The notes under the pieces were generated by a model, which was not told where the DNA came from, made no database searches, and saw nothing but the letters and a program-made list of their open reading frames with translations. Of a stretch of 64,000 bases of DNA, positions 36,736 through 47,504 are shown piece by piece. The DNA comes from Diabrotica undecimpunctata. Taxonomy: Eukaryota > Arthropoda > Insecta > Coleoptera > Chrysomelidae. Location: positions 23,443,235 to 23,507,234 of the forward strand of contig NC_092813.1 in the NCBI RefSeq assembly GCF_040954645.1, given 5' to 3'. The position numbers and the translations under genes were made by a program. Each line of letters opens with the position of its first letter. The first letter of the stretch is position 1.

Positions 36736-37590
36736 CTAATAACAGATTATATTAAAAACTACACTACTAAAATGTACCTACTCGTACTTCTTCCCTGAGA
36801 ACTCGTTTCTAATGAGTTAATAGGGTAGGTAAAGAGAAAGTAATCTCCAACAACGATAGGAATAGTACTAAACATTACATATAATGTATTCACAGAAATC
36901 ACCTGGTAGATAAAGGGAAAGTAATTCCCAGGGTTTAGTATATACGTTTAATAAATTCCAATAAATCATCGGGTAAGTAAAGAAAAAATAATCCCCAACA
37001 GCAATCGTGGTTATACGTGGTATACCTAATAAAACGGCTTATTGTTGGCGGCAATTTAATATTTTTATTTCTGCACATGTTTCTGATAGCCACAAATCCT
37101 TCGCTTTGTAATGACAATGCCATAACAGGGTAGAAACATTATTTGTAAAACTTTGAATATTTTTATTTAAATTCAAAACAAAAGGACTATAATAAAAATA
37201 TGCAAATCAAGCTACCTTGAATAAAGTGATTAACAAAAGGATTGGAATTCACTACCTTAGTAAAAGTTGGGAATTACGTGGGGACAATAATATGATGACA
37301 ATTGCCCCGGAAGGTTACGTGAAGATTTAATATAGTTTTGGATTTAGTTTTTATAGAACAAGTTTTCTCAGTATAGATATTTTTAACCTGTCAGTATTGT
37401 TAATACACAAGTTTTAAGATAACTGTTTTTCCTTTCATAATTAAAATACTTTTTGGCTGTAAATAATTAGTCTTAATTTATGTGTTTTTAATCCAATCTA
37501 ATAAATAAATGGTCAAACGACATCGCAAACATTTTATGGAAAATATAATGACACACAAAGGACATAAAACTTACATGAATAGATTGGTCT
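36736..37590. other. No gene recognised
   Basis: AT-rich. A phrase similar to GGTAGATAAAGGGAAAGTAA recurs at about 36825, 36905 and 36970 as a loose, diverged tandem repeat of roughly 70 bp. Nothing else can be supported. Confidence 0.35.
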
Positions 37591-37599
37591 CGTTAATCT

Positions 37600-37871
37600 T
37601 TGTTTATTGTCTCGACCGTTAATGGATTACGTAGACACACTGTATATTAATATTAAACACCACAGATATACATATTAAAATAACAAATATGACAAATATC
37701 TCACTTTTTTCGTGCTTTTAATTGCTTGTTATCATGCATGTTTACAATCGAATTCCATGATTACTTCATTTTCATAAAATTTTGAGTTACTGCAATCTTG
37801 CACTAAGGGTGCGATATTATTAAAAAACATTCATTGCTCATTAAATCATTCACAAATAATACATCATCACA
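37600..37871 (+). repeat. 5' LTR of a Ty3/gypsy element (3' boundary clear, 5' boundary uncertain)
   Basis: The LTR ends at CATCATCACA, three bases before a primer-binding site. Its last 60 bp and the CTTGCACTAAGGGTGCG segment recur inverted at 32317-32375 and 33771-33810. The 5' edge is not resolved; 37600 is approximate. Confidence 0.6.
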
Positions 37872-37874
37872 ATT

Positions 37875-37892
37875 TGGCGCCCACCGCGGTGG
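37875..37892 (+). other. Primer-binding site of the gypsy element
   Basis: TGGCGCCCACCGCGGTGG lies just after the LTR end. Many gypsy-like elements have TGGCGCCCAACG-type sites complementary to a tRNA 3' end. The exact tRNA was not determined. Confidence 0.65.
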
Positions 37893-38011
37893 CTCTCTAT
37901 TTAAAAGAATTAGTTTGGGAAGATAAGTGCTCTCATATAATTAAATTAATTTTCATTAAAAAAAAATATAGATTTTATTTTTAATTATATTTGAACAAGT
38001 AAAGTCTCAAA

Positions 38012-40080
38012 ATGTCTCAAGGAAAGAAAGGTACAAGAAGCAAAAAGAATGAAGAAGATGTGGAAGTAGAAATACAACCTATACAAGAGGAGATTTTAGT
38101 TCAAGTTCCACAAGATACTGCAAAAATGAATCCAGAAAGAGAGGAAAATGTCAATATGGCAGCTTTGATGTCATTAATGATGCAGATGAACAAGACAATG
38201 GAAGAGAATATGTAAAAATGGAAGAGAATTCGAAAGAAGTCAATGAAGACATGAAAAAAATGGAACAGAAAATGGAAGAGAATACGAAAAAAATTGAAGA
38301 GAACACGAAAAAAATGGAAGAGAATTATAGAAAATTAGAAAAGAAAATAGAAGATAATAATAATAAAATTGTAAAACAAATAGAAAAACAAATAGATAAA
38401 AAACTTGAAGCCGCAGAGAAAAAAGTAGCAAATGAAATAAAAAATATACGGCATGACTACAAGAAAATGATAGAAAATGAGAGGACAGAAGTAAATAGGA
38501 TTATTCAAGATAATAAAATAGATATAGAACAGAAAATAGAGTTGCAGAAATGTAACTTAGAAGTAAAAATTAACGAAGACAGGAGAAAGACAGAAGAAAA
38601 ATTAGACGATATGCAACAAAATATCCAAATAAATAATAATCAAATAAGAAATGTGGAACAGAGAAAAGATGATATTTCACAAATGAGAGACATAGGGAGA
38701 CCTTATTTAAATTTAACAAATGAGACTGGGATTAAATTCTCTGGTAATATAAAAAATTTGCATCCTAGAGTATACATAAATAGTTTAAAACACAAATTAA
38801 GATTAGTGAATAATATTAATGATATTAAAGATTATATTAAACCCTATTCATTCTACAAATGCCCAATCGTCAACATAACCACGTGTAAGCCAAACAGGGT
38901 CGTACTGATGTACGACCTATGTATCATATGATTTTTAAAAATATTTAATTTTGAAACTGTTAGTGTAAGAATTTCTTGAAATTTAATCATTATATCACAA
39001 TTAAACTAAACTCTAAAAAATAACACGACCAGTAAATAACTTAACAATAACTATAACATAAATATAACACAATATAATTAACTTAAAAATCAACACGATA
39101 CAATTTGAATTTAAAATGATGGCAAATTAGGATCTGTAACATGAGAATATGTCTCGCTTACGGTAATAAATTAATTTTTATAGCCTCTTGACGAATGAGA
39201 CGGCGAATATCAACACGTGCTCATGTTTACTGATGGGAATTTGGTAAAAGAATATACTTTAAAATGACACTAAGTGATAATGCGGCAACTTGGTTTGCAA
39301 GTATTGAAAATGATTTAGATAATTTTCAAACATTTGAAAATAAATTTTTAAACTATTATTGGGGTGAATTAGAGCAAGCTAAATTTAGGAAGTTCTATAT
39401 TTTGGAAAGTATAATCACAATTTAAGATCAAATATGGTAGATTATGCATTAAAACTGATAACGGTTGCAAAATATTTGGAACCACCACTTAGAGAGGATG
39501 AAACACTCTTAAATGTATCTAGACATTTTGATGCTGATGTCGTTCAAACAGTAACTGTACAAAATATTCAAACAATAGAGAGTTTTATTAATTTTATTCA
39601 AATAATACAAAGAGGTAATATGACAAGACAAGTAATAATAACAACAACAGAAAAAACAATAATAACTTTCAATATAATAAGAATAATTATCAACAATATA
39701 GACAATCATATAATAATAATAGATATGGTGATAATTTACAGAATTTTAATAATAATAACAATAATCAAAATAGACAGAATCTTAATAACAATACTAGTTA
39801 TAATAGACAAAATTTTAATAACAATACTAATTATAATAGACAAGATTTTAACAATAGAAGAAATACATAGCGACCTAACTATAACAGACAGGTAAATTGT
39901 GTACGAAGGAATAGAAGCTGCGTAGACAGGGAACGAAATAGTACAAGGCAAGAAAATGTGAGTAGAAGTCATAGTAGGAAAAAACATCAGATCCAAGTGA
40001 TCAGATACAATCTGACGATGCTAACAATCAAAATTTTGTTCAGTAAACTTTCTGAATTACAAGTTAGGCCATTGCTATTG
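38012..40080 (+). pseudogene. gypsy gag with long coiled coil and Asn-rich tail
   Basis: Starts MSQGKKGTRSKKNEED. One TAA at 38213 interrupts a Lys/Glu-rich coiled coil (KKMEENTKK-type heptads up to about 38640), followed by GIKFSGNIKNLHPRVYINSL, a capsid-like block. The frame is lost from 38830 to 39240. The capsid then resumes as LSDNAATWFASIEND, LNYYWGELEQAKF and MVDYALKLITVAKYLEPPL. An Asn/Arg/Gln repeat (NRQNFNNNTNYN) is visible between 39640 and 39870 in another frame, as a nucleocapsid-like basic tail. Protease and polymerase are missing: the element ends at (TA)n near 40139. Long coiled-coil N-termini are known in some insect gypsy gags. Confidence 0.7.
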
Positions 40081-40136
40081 AAAAACCTTCTGAATTTATT
40101 TCTTTATTTTTCTTTCTCCTATGTTTAATATCATCT

Positions 40137-40138
<2 letters not shown>

Positions 40139-40190
<52 letters not shown>
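40139..40190. repeat. (TA)n microsatellite
   Basis: TA tract directly abutting the CAGTGGAACC terminus of the Tigger element, whose target is TA. Confidence 0.95.
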
Positions 40191-40194
<4 letters not shown>

Positions 40195-41830
40195 TGGAAC
40201 CTCGATTATCCGTCAGGGCACCAGACCAAGGGTATGACGGATAATCGAAAAGACGGTTAACAGAACATTAAAAAAAATTTGAGTGTAACTCTCAAATTTT
40301 ATTTGTATGTTTTATTTGACAATATAAGTGATTTAAAATATTCCAGAATCTTTTGCTTTATTGTTACTTCATATTTTACAACGTCTTCTACATCTAGCAA
40401 ATCTACCTTATTTGCTTCTTCTTGCCGAAAATATCACTTGATGAATTGTTGAATGTGCGATGCAGCTTCTCTAGCTTCTTTACGCAAATCTTTGTAAGTT
40501 GCAATAGCATCACCAACGTCGCCACCATCAAAGTCTTTGTCAGCTTCTGAATCAGTTTCGTCCGCCTCTGTTGCCATTTCAACGATTTCATTATCTGTCA
40601 GCAATCGATAGCCGTTTGCGCCCTCATCACAAATTAACCATTCGTTTATGTCATCTTTAGGCAACGAAAACAAAACAGTTGATTCAGCCATAACTTCATT
40701 TGTTACCGCATGACGCTCGGTTGTCACGGGGGCATTTTCATCTTAAGTTGATTCAGGCCATAATTTATTCCACGCTCTTTTCAGCGTTACTTCCGAAACA
40801 TCAGCCCAAGCATCCACAGTATTGTCGACTGCGTGCTTTAAATTGGATGCTTTCTCCTATTCTGGCAAAGAATATTCCTCTTCCATAACTAGGTTTTGAA
40901 TAAAATTTTTTCTGTATCTTCTTTTGAATGTTTTAATGACCGACTGATCCATTGGCTGTATCAATGATGTTGTGTTCGCAGGCAGAAAAGAGCACGTGAT
41001 ATTTTCATCGTCACTTCGGAGCATACCGGCTTCAGGATAGGCAGGTGCATTGGCCAACATGAGAATCGCCATTGGTGGCAAATTTGTTACTTGCAAGTAT
41101 TGCCGAACATCCATTATAAAAACTTTAAAAACAAGACGTTAGAAAAATAGATAAACAAATTTTGGTTTGCAGTAAATACCTTTTTGAACCAGTCAGCGAA
41201 TATTTCCTGGGACATCCATGAATTATGTTGTGCGTAGTAGTTAACGGAAAGCGCGTTCATATTAATGCCGTTGTAAAAACGTGGTCACCACTTGCATTTG
41301 AACATATCACTGCTGTGATTCGTTGCTTTTGCGTTATAAATCCTGGTTTATATTTTTCAGCCAGTGCAGTGAGTGTTTTCGTTGGCAATGCTTTGTAGTT
41401 TAACCATATTCATCGATCATATCTTGAAACTTTCTTTTATATTCGTCAACGACTTCAATACTTGCGACGCCCATGTTTTCAACTTAAATTTTCATTTCCC
41501 GTATACCGTGGCGATTTTTGAACTTTTCCAACCAACCGCTGCTTCCTTTGAATGAAGGATCGCCATTCAATTCCATGTTGAAAAACGCTTTTTCGGTAAC
41601 AATTCGTCCAGACAAAGGAACACCTTCGCTTCTTTTTTGAACGAACCACAAATACAGAGTGTGCCGTGTCGAGTGATTCATTTGTTGCTTTTTTTCATTG
41701 TCTATGTTTCATCCGGCCATCCAACGATTCCATTTGCGAAGCATACTTTTCAATTCCTTCAGCATTTTGCTTCAAATCATTGATTGTTGTTCTCGGAATA
41801 CCATATTTGTTGCTCAATACGACTAAGTGA
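40191..41830 (-). pseudogene. Tigger/pogo transposase relic with one terminal repeat
   Basis: The right-hand terminus, read in from 40191, is CAGTGGAACCTCGATTATCC, typical of pogo/Tigger ends, with an inner GACGGATAATCGA echo. On the minus strand: LYLWFVQKRSEGVPLSG and SSGWLEKFKNRHGIR (CENP-B-like DNA-binding half, 41681-41484), SWMSQEIFADWFKK (about 41200), then LMLANAPAYPEAG and FLPANTTSLIQPMDQSVI (41114-40857), and a C-terminal DDINEWLICDE. In LANAPAYP the second catalytic Asp is replaced by Ala (relatives have LDNAPAHP). Frames break near 41480, 41115 and 40740. The opposite terminal repeat was not found. Confidence 0.82.
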
Positions 41831-42293
41831 CACAATCAATGTTCGAATTTGAATCAAACTGAATTATGTTGACACACAAATAATAACTGTAATAATTACT
41901 GTGCTCTGCGTTTTTATTTTCGGCTTGCGATTCTAAAAATGAAACCCAGAGCCCTAAATAAGAACAATAATTATTAACATAAAAAAATGCGGTGGTGGCG
42001 TAACTTCACGTGTACATTTCAACGAATTTCGATTGGCTTATCGCAATGCTTATTCTCGAGCTTTCAATTGTGTTTACAATTATTATTATCAAGAGCAAAT
42101 AAAAATTAGTTTAGTAAGTAAAAATTACTGCTAATACATCTTCAAAATATTCAATATAAAAATGCTTCAATCCAATAAATGTTTCTCCGAAAATTTTTAT
42201 AATTTTGAAAACATTTTTTTAATACAAAAATAATTAAATTTATAAATAAGTTCAAATAGCAACCAATTACAAAATGGTAAATATGGCTTTTTT

Positions 42294-42295
<2 letters not shown>
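41831..42295. other. No gene recognised
   Basis: Non-coding; probably the 5' part of the Tigger copy. Its expected terminal repeat is missing before the next (TA)n tract. Confidence 0.4.

Positions 42296-42382
<87 letters not shown>
42296..42382. repeat. (TA)n microsatellite, left of the second foldback
   Basis: TA dinucleotides with one AACA break at 42334-42338. Confidence 0.95.
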
Positions 42383-42384
<2 letters not shown>

Positions 42385-42418
42385 AGAATTACTGGATATT
42401 AGTGACTGTCAATATAAA

Positions 42419-43049
42419 CAAACAACACAGTTTATTAGGGTTGCAGTCAGAAAATTGGCCGGGATGTTAATGAAACACTCTTGTGACTTTTCGTCTAGCT
42501 TTCGGAATCGTTTTGTTCCTTTTTCAAGACACTATAATAAGAAAAAAGTGTAAATATTTATAAAATATCACAAATCTTTAGTGCAACTTACTAGTCGTTG
42601 AGATTATTTACAAAAGCATAGACACTCAACATTCATAACAACACACATAAAATATAAAATAGTGGACAAAATACATTTAAAATTCTTTAAAATTTAGGTA
42701 AGTGGTAAAAATTTTGTTGTCATAAACTAACTAACTAACTAACTAACTAAACCTAACCTAACCTAACCTAACCTAAATTTTAAAGAATTTTAAATGTATT
42801 TTGTCCACTATTTTATATTTTATGTGTGTTGTTATTAATGTTGAGTGTCTATGCTTTTGTAAATAATCTCAACGACTAGTAAGTTGCACTGAAGATTTGT
42901 GATATTTTATAAATATTTACACTTTTTTCTTATTATAGTGTCTTGAAAAAGGAACAAAACGATTCCGAAAGCTAGACGAAAAGTCACAAGAGTGTTTCAT
43001 TAACATCCCGGCCAATTTTCTGACTGCAACCCTAATAAACTGTGTTGTT

Positions 43050-43051
<2 letters not shown>
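42419..43051. mobile_element. Foldback with 281 bp arms around telomere-like repeats
   Basis: Arms 42419-42699 and 42771-43051 have equal length and are nearly identical in inverted orientation. The outer ends are CAAACAACACAG. The arms contain AAAAAGGAACAAAACGATTC followed by CGAAAGCTAGACG, which resembles the terminal region of PLEs or other foldbacks, but there is no CUGAUGA core. The 71 bp spacer holds (ACTA)n and (ACCTA)5. (TA)n borders the right side directly and the left side after 36 bp. No protein is encoded. Confidence 0.85.
42726..42775. repeat. (ACTA)n and (ACCTA)5, the latter equal to five TTAGG units
   Basis: 42726-42750 is AACTAACTAACT... and 42751-42775 is ACCTA repeated five times, the complement of the ancestral arthropod telomere repeat TTAGG. 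It lies exactly in the loop of the foldback. Confidence 0.9.

Positions 43052-43130
<79 letters not shown>
43052..43130. repeat. (TA)n microsatellite, right of the second foldback
   Basis: TA tract starting at the last base of the right arm and ending next to the LINE 3' end at 43150. Confidence 0.95.
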
Positions 43131-43131
<1 letters not shown>

Positions 43132-43149
43132 ATCAATAACCCTTCTACC

Positions 43150-43504
43150 CTAAGGTGTTGGGTGTAAAGTCTCTTTATAGGTTTCAAATACAAACTTCCT
43201 CCATTTCTTCTTGTTGCTTGAGAATTTCTTCGCTTGCTTCTTGGTGACTCCTCTCCTGTCTAGGAAGGCGGCAATTTCATCATCCCAGGTCTTCATGGGT
43301 CTGCCCCTCGGTCTTTTCAAGGTTCTTCTCGCTTCCCACACTTTTTTCACTTGGCTTTTTTTATCCATCCTTACCATGTGGCCGTACCATCTCAGTTGGG
43401 CTTCTTCGATTTTCTTCTCTATTGATTGGACTTTAAGGCGTTCTCTTATTTCATCGTTCCGTATCCTGTCCATTCTAGTCACCCCTAGTACTCTTCTTAG
43501 ATAC
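43150..43504 (-). pseudogene. 3' part of a LINE reverse transcriptase, separated from its 5' part by a PLE
   Basis: The minus strand reads KYLRRVLGVTRMDRIRNDEI, AQLRWYGHMVRMDKK, LKRPRGRPMKTWDDEIAAFL and ends KETLHPTP. This is the C-terminal end of the LINE whose reverse transcriptase stops at 47505; joined across the insertion the frame reads ISI|KYLRR. The stretch is undamaged apart from the insertion. Confidence 0.88.
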
Positions 43505-45030
43505 TTTATTGAAATAAAAAAAAATCCACAAGGAAAATAATTCCTGTAGCTGGCTGTATACCACGTATAACAAAAGAGGTTAGTCTTTGTATGTGGGTAT
43601 ATTTTATTTTATAAAAACCCTTAAAAGGGCAACATTAAAAGCACGAACGTTTTCGGAACAACTGTTCCATCATCAGGTTAAAATACCTAAAATAAGTATA
43701 AACCATTTAATTACAGCAAACGTGGTTTAAAATTTTGACTAAGGTTAAAGAAACAATAAAATGGTTATACTTACAGGTTACCATGCCTGAGCCACCAAAA
43801 TATTTGGGTAAAAACCCTTTAAAATGAAATGTGTTACCAAAGATTGTACATGATGTTGATAATATTATATGATGTTTAATATTTTAATTAGATTTTACTT
43901 CAGGTAACATACACCCATGCTTAAGTGAGTTCCAGTGTCCGGAGAGTAAACCTCTTCAAACGGACTTCAGCTGGCAACTGATTGATAAGACACCTATGAA
44001 CGGTGTCAAAAACAAAATGTCAATGAACCATGAAACAGTGTTAGTTAAACATTATATTACTACAGCCAAAAGATTAAAAAACTTTGATGATGTTAAAATG
44101 ATAACAGCAATCCAGGTGTTGGGATTTAAAAATTTTTCTATAATTATTTAATATTGAATATAAAAGATGTAAATTACTGGTGTTGTTGAAGGTCATGTTT
44201 AAGAGGATGACGTATGCATTAGGCAGCTTATGTTACTCTTTATCGTATGGAGTGTGGTCTAAAAGGTGTAATTTGTGACGAATTAGCTGAAATATATGGA
44301 AATGTCCTTTTATGTTGCTTACATCTAGGACAAGGAAAAATAAATAGTATATATTTGTAGCTAATGTAAGACTTCGTATGTAGATGAAATTGTTTAATAC
44401 TGCTTGTATCGTAAAAATTTTAATATAAGGGAGTCCAATAGATTGAGAAAAGGAATTGAAAATCTTCCGGCTGAAGGAATTAAAGCTATAATATATGTGA
44501 TTAAATTTAAAAAATTTGGAAAGGCTGAGATCATCAGAGACCTGGCAGGAATAAAAGTAAATGAAAAGACTAAAGAATAAAGGAGAGTGGGTTAAAGGGG
44601 AATGAATGAGTTAATCAACAAAATTAGAGATGATAGAGGTCCTTCATGCTTAAAGAATCTAGCACCCTGAACAAAATATATTTTCTGAATGTGAATTATG
44701 ATGAATAGCTGGATTGTGTTTAAATGTTTACTGAGTTTAGAACTAATAAGTGGATGGTAGATATATGAAAAGACAGAGAACTAGTAAAAGAAAAAGAATG
44801 GACAGGAATATGATGTAAACGTGAAGATTGTAAAATAATGAAATAGTGAGGTATAATAGATATGATGTTAACAATAGGGGGCTGAAAAATTCTTTTGGGG
44901 GGAGTGTTGTGACAGTAGTGTAGAGAGAATGGTTGTTTTAAAAAGCAACAATTGTTGAGAAGGATTAAGGTGTTGACGTTTATAGAGGAAGGTCAGATAA
45001 AGAAGATGGGGTAAATTTGAGAAGTGTGGG

Positions 45031-45543
45031 TTATGAGAAGAGTTGTCGGTGTAAGGGTTGAAAGTCACGGTTGAAAGATACATGGCGATTAACGCAGTTG
45101 GGGCTTCTTTGCTTTTCCTTGACTATTTCCAAGTCTTCATATAGATCTAATTTTAGAAAATTTTTTTGGGGTATATTATGTAACAAAGAGACGTCTTCTG
45201 GTATGTTGAGGGTATGTTTATGTTGTGCAAGATGTTGTGAGAAGGTGGAAGTGCTCTCTTTTTTAGTGTGTTCTAGGGAACGGGAAGTTAGTGTTCTACA
45301 AGTTCTACCTATATATGTAGCATCACAATCAGAGCACTGTAATTTGTAAACACCACTACGATCCATGTAGTTGATGCAATCTTTTGAATTGGTTAAACAT
45401 TGTCCTAGATTGTTCAGGACTTTAAAAGAAATGTGGGTATTCTCAACAGATCTTTTTAGGATATATCTGATATCTCCAGAAAGACGTTCTTGAAGGTAAG
45501 GTAAGGAAGCAAGGTAAGGAAGGTTCCCCAGAGACTTGACCAT
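45031..45543 (-). CDS. PLE linker and GIY-YIG endonuclease, left-arm copy (5' truncated)
   Basis: The open frame starts with LPYLQERLSGDIRYIL, the linker that follows the reverse transcriptase in PLEs. It then has GVYKLQCSDC and YIGRTCRTL (GIY-YIG core with the C..C metal-like pair), FSQHLAQHKH, and a C-terminal HVSFNRDFQPLHRQL. PLEs use this single-strand nickase for target priming. The reverse transcriptase itself is absent, so the copy is not autonomous. No stop interrupts the remaining region. Confidence 0.88.
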   Translation of the reverse strand: MVKSLGNLPYLASLPYLQERLSGDIRYILKRSVENTHISFKVLNNLGQCLTNSKDCINYMDRSGVYKLQCSDCDATYIGRTCRTLTSRSLEHTKKESTSTFSQHLAQHKHTLNIPEDVSLLHNIPQKNFLKLDLYEDLEIVKEKQRSPNCVNRHVSFNRDFQPLHRQLFS

Positions 45544-46036
45544 TAAACCTTATTATGCTTCCTTACCTTACCTTCAAGAACGTCTTTCTGGAGATATCAG
45601 ATATATCCTAAAAAGATCTGTTGAGAATACCCACATTTCTTTTAAAGTCCTGAACAATCTAGGACAATGTTTAACCAATTCAAAAGATTGCATCAACTAC
45701 ATGGATCGTAGTGGTGTTTACAAATTACAGTGCTCTGATTGTGATGCTACATATATAGGTAGAACCTGTAGATCACTAACTTCCCGTTCCCTAGAACACA
45801 CTAAAAAAGAGAACACTTCCACCTTCTCACAACATCTTGCACAACATAAACATACCCTCAACATACCAGAAGACGTCTCTTTGTTACATAATATACCCCA
45901 AAAAAATTTTCTAAAATTAGATCTATATGAAGACTTGGAAATAGTCAAGGAAAAGCAAAGAAGCCCCAACTGCGTTAATCGCCATGTATCTTTCAACCGT
46001 GACTTTCAACCCTTACACCGACAACTCTTCTCATAA
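45536..46036 (+). CDS. PLE linker and GIY-YIG endonuclease, right-arm copy (5' truncated)
   Basis: Mirror image of the left-arm frame, with two visible amino-acid differences (RSL for RTL and KEN for KES). The first few codons come from the spacer and differ. Both copies lost exactly the same 5' sequence. Identity this high implies a very recent origin or ongoing homogenisation between arms. Confidence 0.88.
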   Translation: MTIKPYYASLPYLQERLSGDIRYILKRSVENTHISFKVLNNLGQCLTNSKDCINYMDRSGVYKLQCSDCDATYIGRTCRSLTSRSLEHTKKENTSTFSQHLAQHKHTLNIPEDVSLLHNIPQKNFLKLDLYEDLEIVKEKQRSPNCVNRHVSFNRDFQPLHRQLFS

Positions 46037-47504
46037 CCCACACTTCTCAAATTTACCCCATCTTCTTTATCTGACCTTCCTCTATAAACGTCAACACCTT
46101 AATCCTTCTCAACAATTGTTGCTTTTTAAAACAACCATTCTCTCTACACTACTGTCACAACACTCCCCCCAAAAGAATTTTTCAGCCCCCTATTGTTAAC
46201 ATCATATCTATTATACCTCACTATTTCATTATTTTACAATCTTCACGTTTACATCATATTCCTGTCCATTCTTTTTCTTTTACTAGTTCTCTGTCTTTTC
46301 ATATATCTACCATCCACTTATTAGTTCTAAACTCAGTAAACATTTAAACACAATCCAGCTATTCATCATAATTCACATTCAGAAAATATATTTTGTTCAG
46401 GGTGCTAGATGCTTTAAGCATGAAGGACCTCTATCATCTCTAATTTTGTTGATTAACTCATTCATTCCCCTTTAACCCACTCTCCTTTATTCTTTAGTCT
46501 TTTCATTTACTTTTATTTCTGCCAGGTCTCTGAGGATCTCAGCCTTTCCAAATTTTTTAAATTTAATCACATATATTATAACTTTAATTCCTTCAGCCGG
46601 AAGATTTTCAATTCCTTTTCTCAATCTATTGGACTCCCTTATATTAAAATTTTTACGATACAAGCAGTATTAAACAATTTCATCTACATACGAAGTCTTA
46701 CATTAGCTACAAATATATACTATTTATTTTTCCTTGTCCTAGATGTAAGCAACATAAAAGGACATTTCCATATATTTCAGCTAATTCGTCACAAATTACA
46801 CCTTTTAGACCACACTCCATACGATAAAGAGTAACATAAGCTGCCTAATGCATACGTCATCCTCTTAAACATGACCTTCAACAACACCAGTAATTTACAT
46901 CTTTTATATTCAATATTAAATAATTATAGAAAAATTTTTAAATCCCAACACCTGGATTTCTGTTATCATTTTAACATCATCAAAGTTTTTTAATCTTTTG
47001 GCTGTAGTAATATAATGTTTAACTAACACTGTTTCATGGTTCATTGACATTTTGTTTTTGACACCGTTCATAGGTGTCTTATCAATCAGTTGCCAGCTGA
47101 AGTCCGTTTGAAGAGGTTTACTCTCCGGACACTGGAACTCACTTAAGCATGGGTGTATGTTACCTGAAGTAAAATCTAATTAAAATATTAAACATCATAT
47201 AATATTATCAACATCATGTACAATCTTTGGTAACACATTTCATTTTAAAGGGTTTTTACCCAAATATTTTGGTGGCTCAGGCATGGTAACCTGTAAGTAT
47301 AACCATTTTATTGTTTCTTTAACCTTAGTCAAAATTTTAAACCACGTTTGCTGTAATTAAATGGTTTATACTTATTTTAGGTATTTTAACCTGATGATGG
47401 AACAGTTGTTCCGAAAACGTTCGTGCTTTTAATGTTGCCCTTTTAAGGGTTTTTATAAAATAAAATATACCCACATACAAAGACTAACCTCTTTTATTGA
47501 AATA

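Larger units (their letters stand above)
43517..47492. mobile_element. Head-to-head pair of Penelope-like elements, a 4 kb near-perfect palindrome with 12 bp target duplication
   Basis: TTTATTGAAATA occurs at 43505-43516 and 47493-47504. Between them, arms 43572-45510 and 45557-47495 (1939 bp each, no net length difference; the last few bases overlap the duplication by chance) are reverse complements around a 46 bp spacer. Both arms begin at the same 5'-truncation point, encode the PLE endonuclease and run outward into about 1.45 kb of 3' region ending CCTGATGATGGAACAG...CCGAAAACG and TAAAATATACCC. A non-palindromic 55 bp piece (43517-43571) sits at the left end only. The single flanking duplication shows the pair entered as one unit. 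Confidence 0.93.

Noticed and set aside
42726..42775. A chromosome end or true telomere
   Set aside because: Only five TTAGG-type units inside a foldback with normal sequence on both sides.
45071..45996. Plus-strand frame 45071-45349 and minus-strand frame 45718-45996 as a paired gene
   Set aside because: They lie antisense to the two GIY-YIG frames, and their identity comes from the palindrome.
47391..47435. Hammerhead ribozyme at the PLE 3' end (CCTGATGATGGAACAG...CCGAAAACG) and its mirror near 43640
   Set aside because: CUGAUGA, a GGAAC/GUUCC stem and GAAA are present, but an extra U follows CUGAUGA, there is no NUH triplet in place, and no stem I partner was found. It may be a degenerate descendant.
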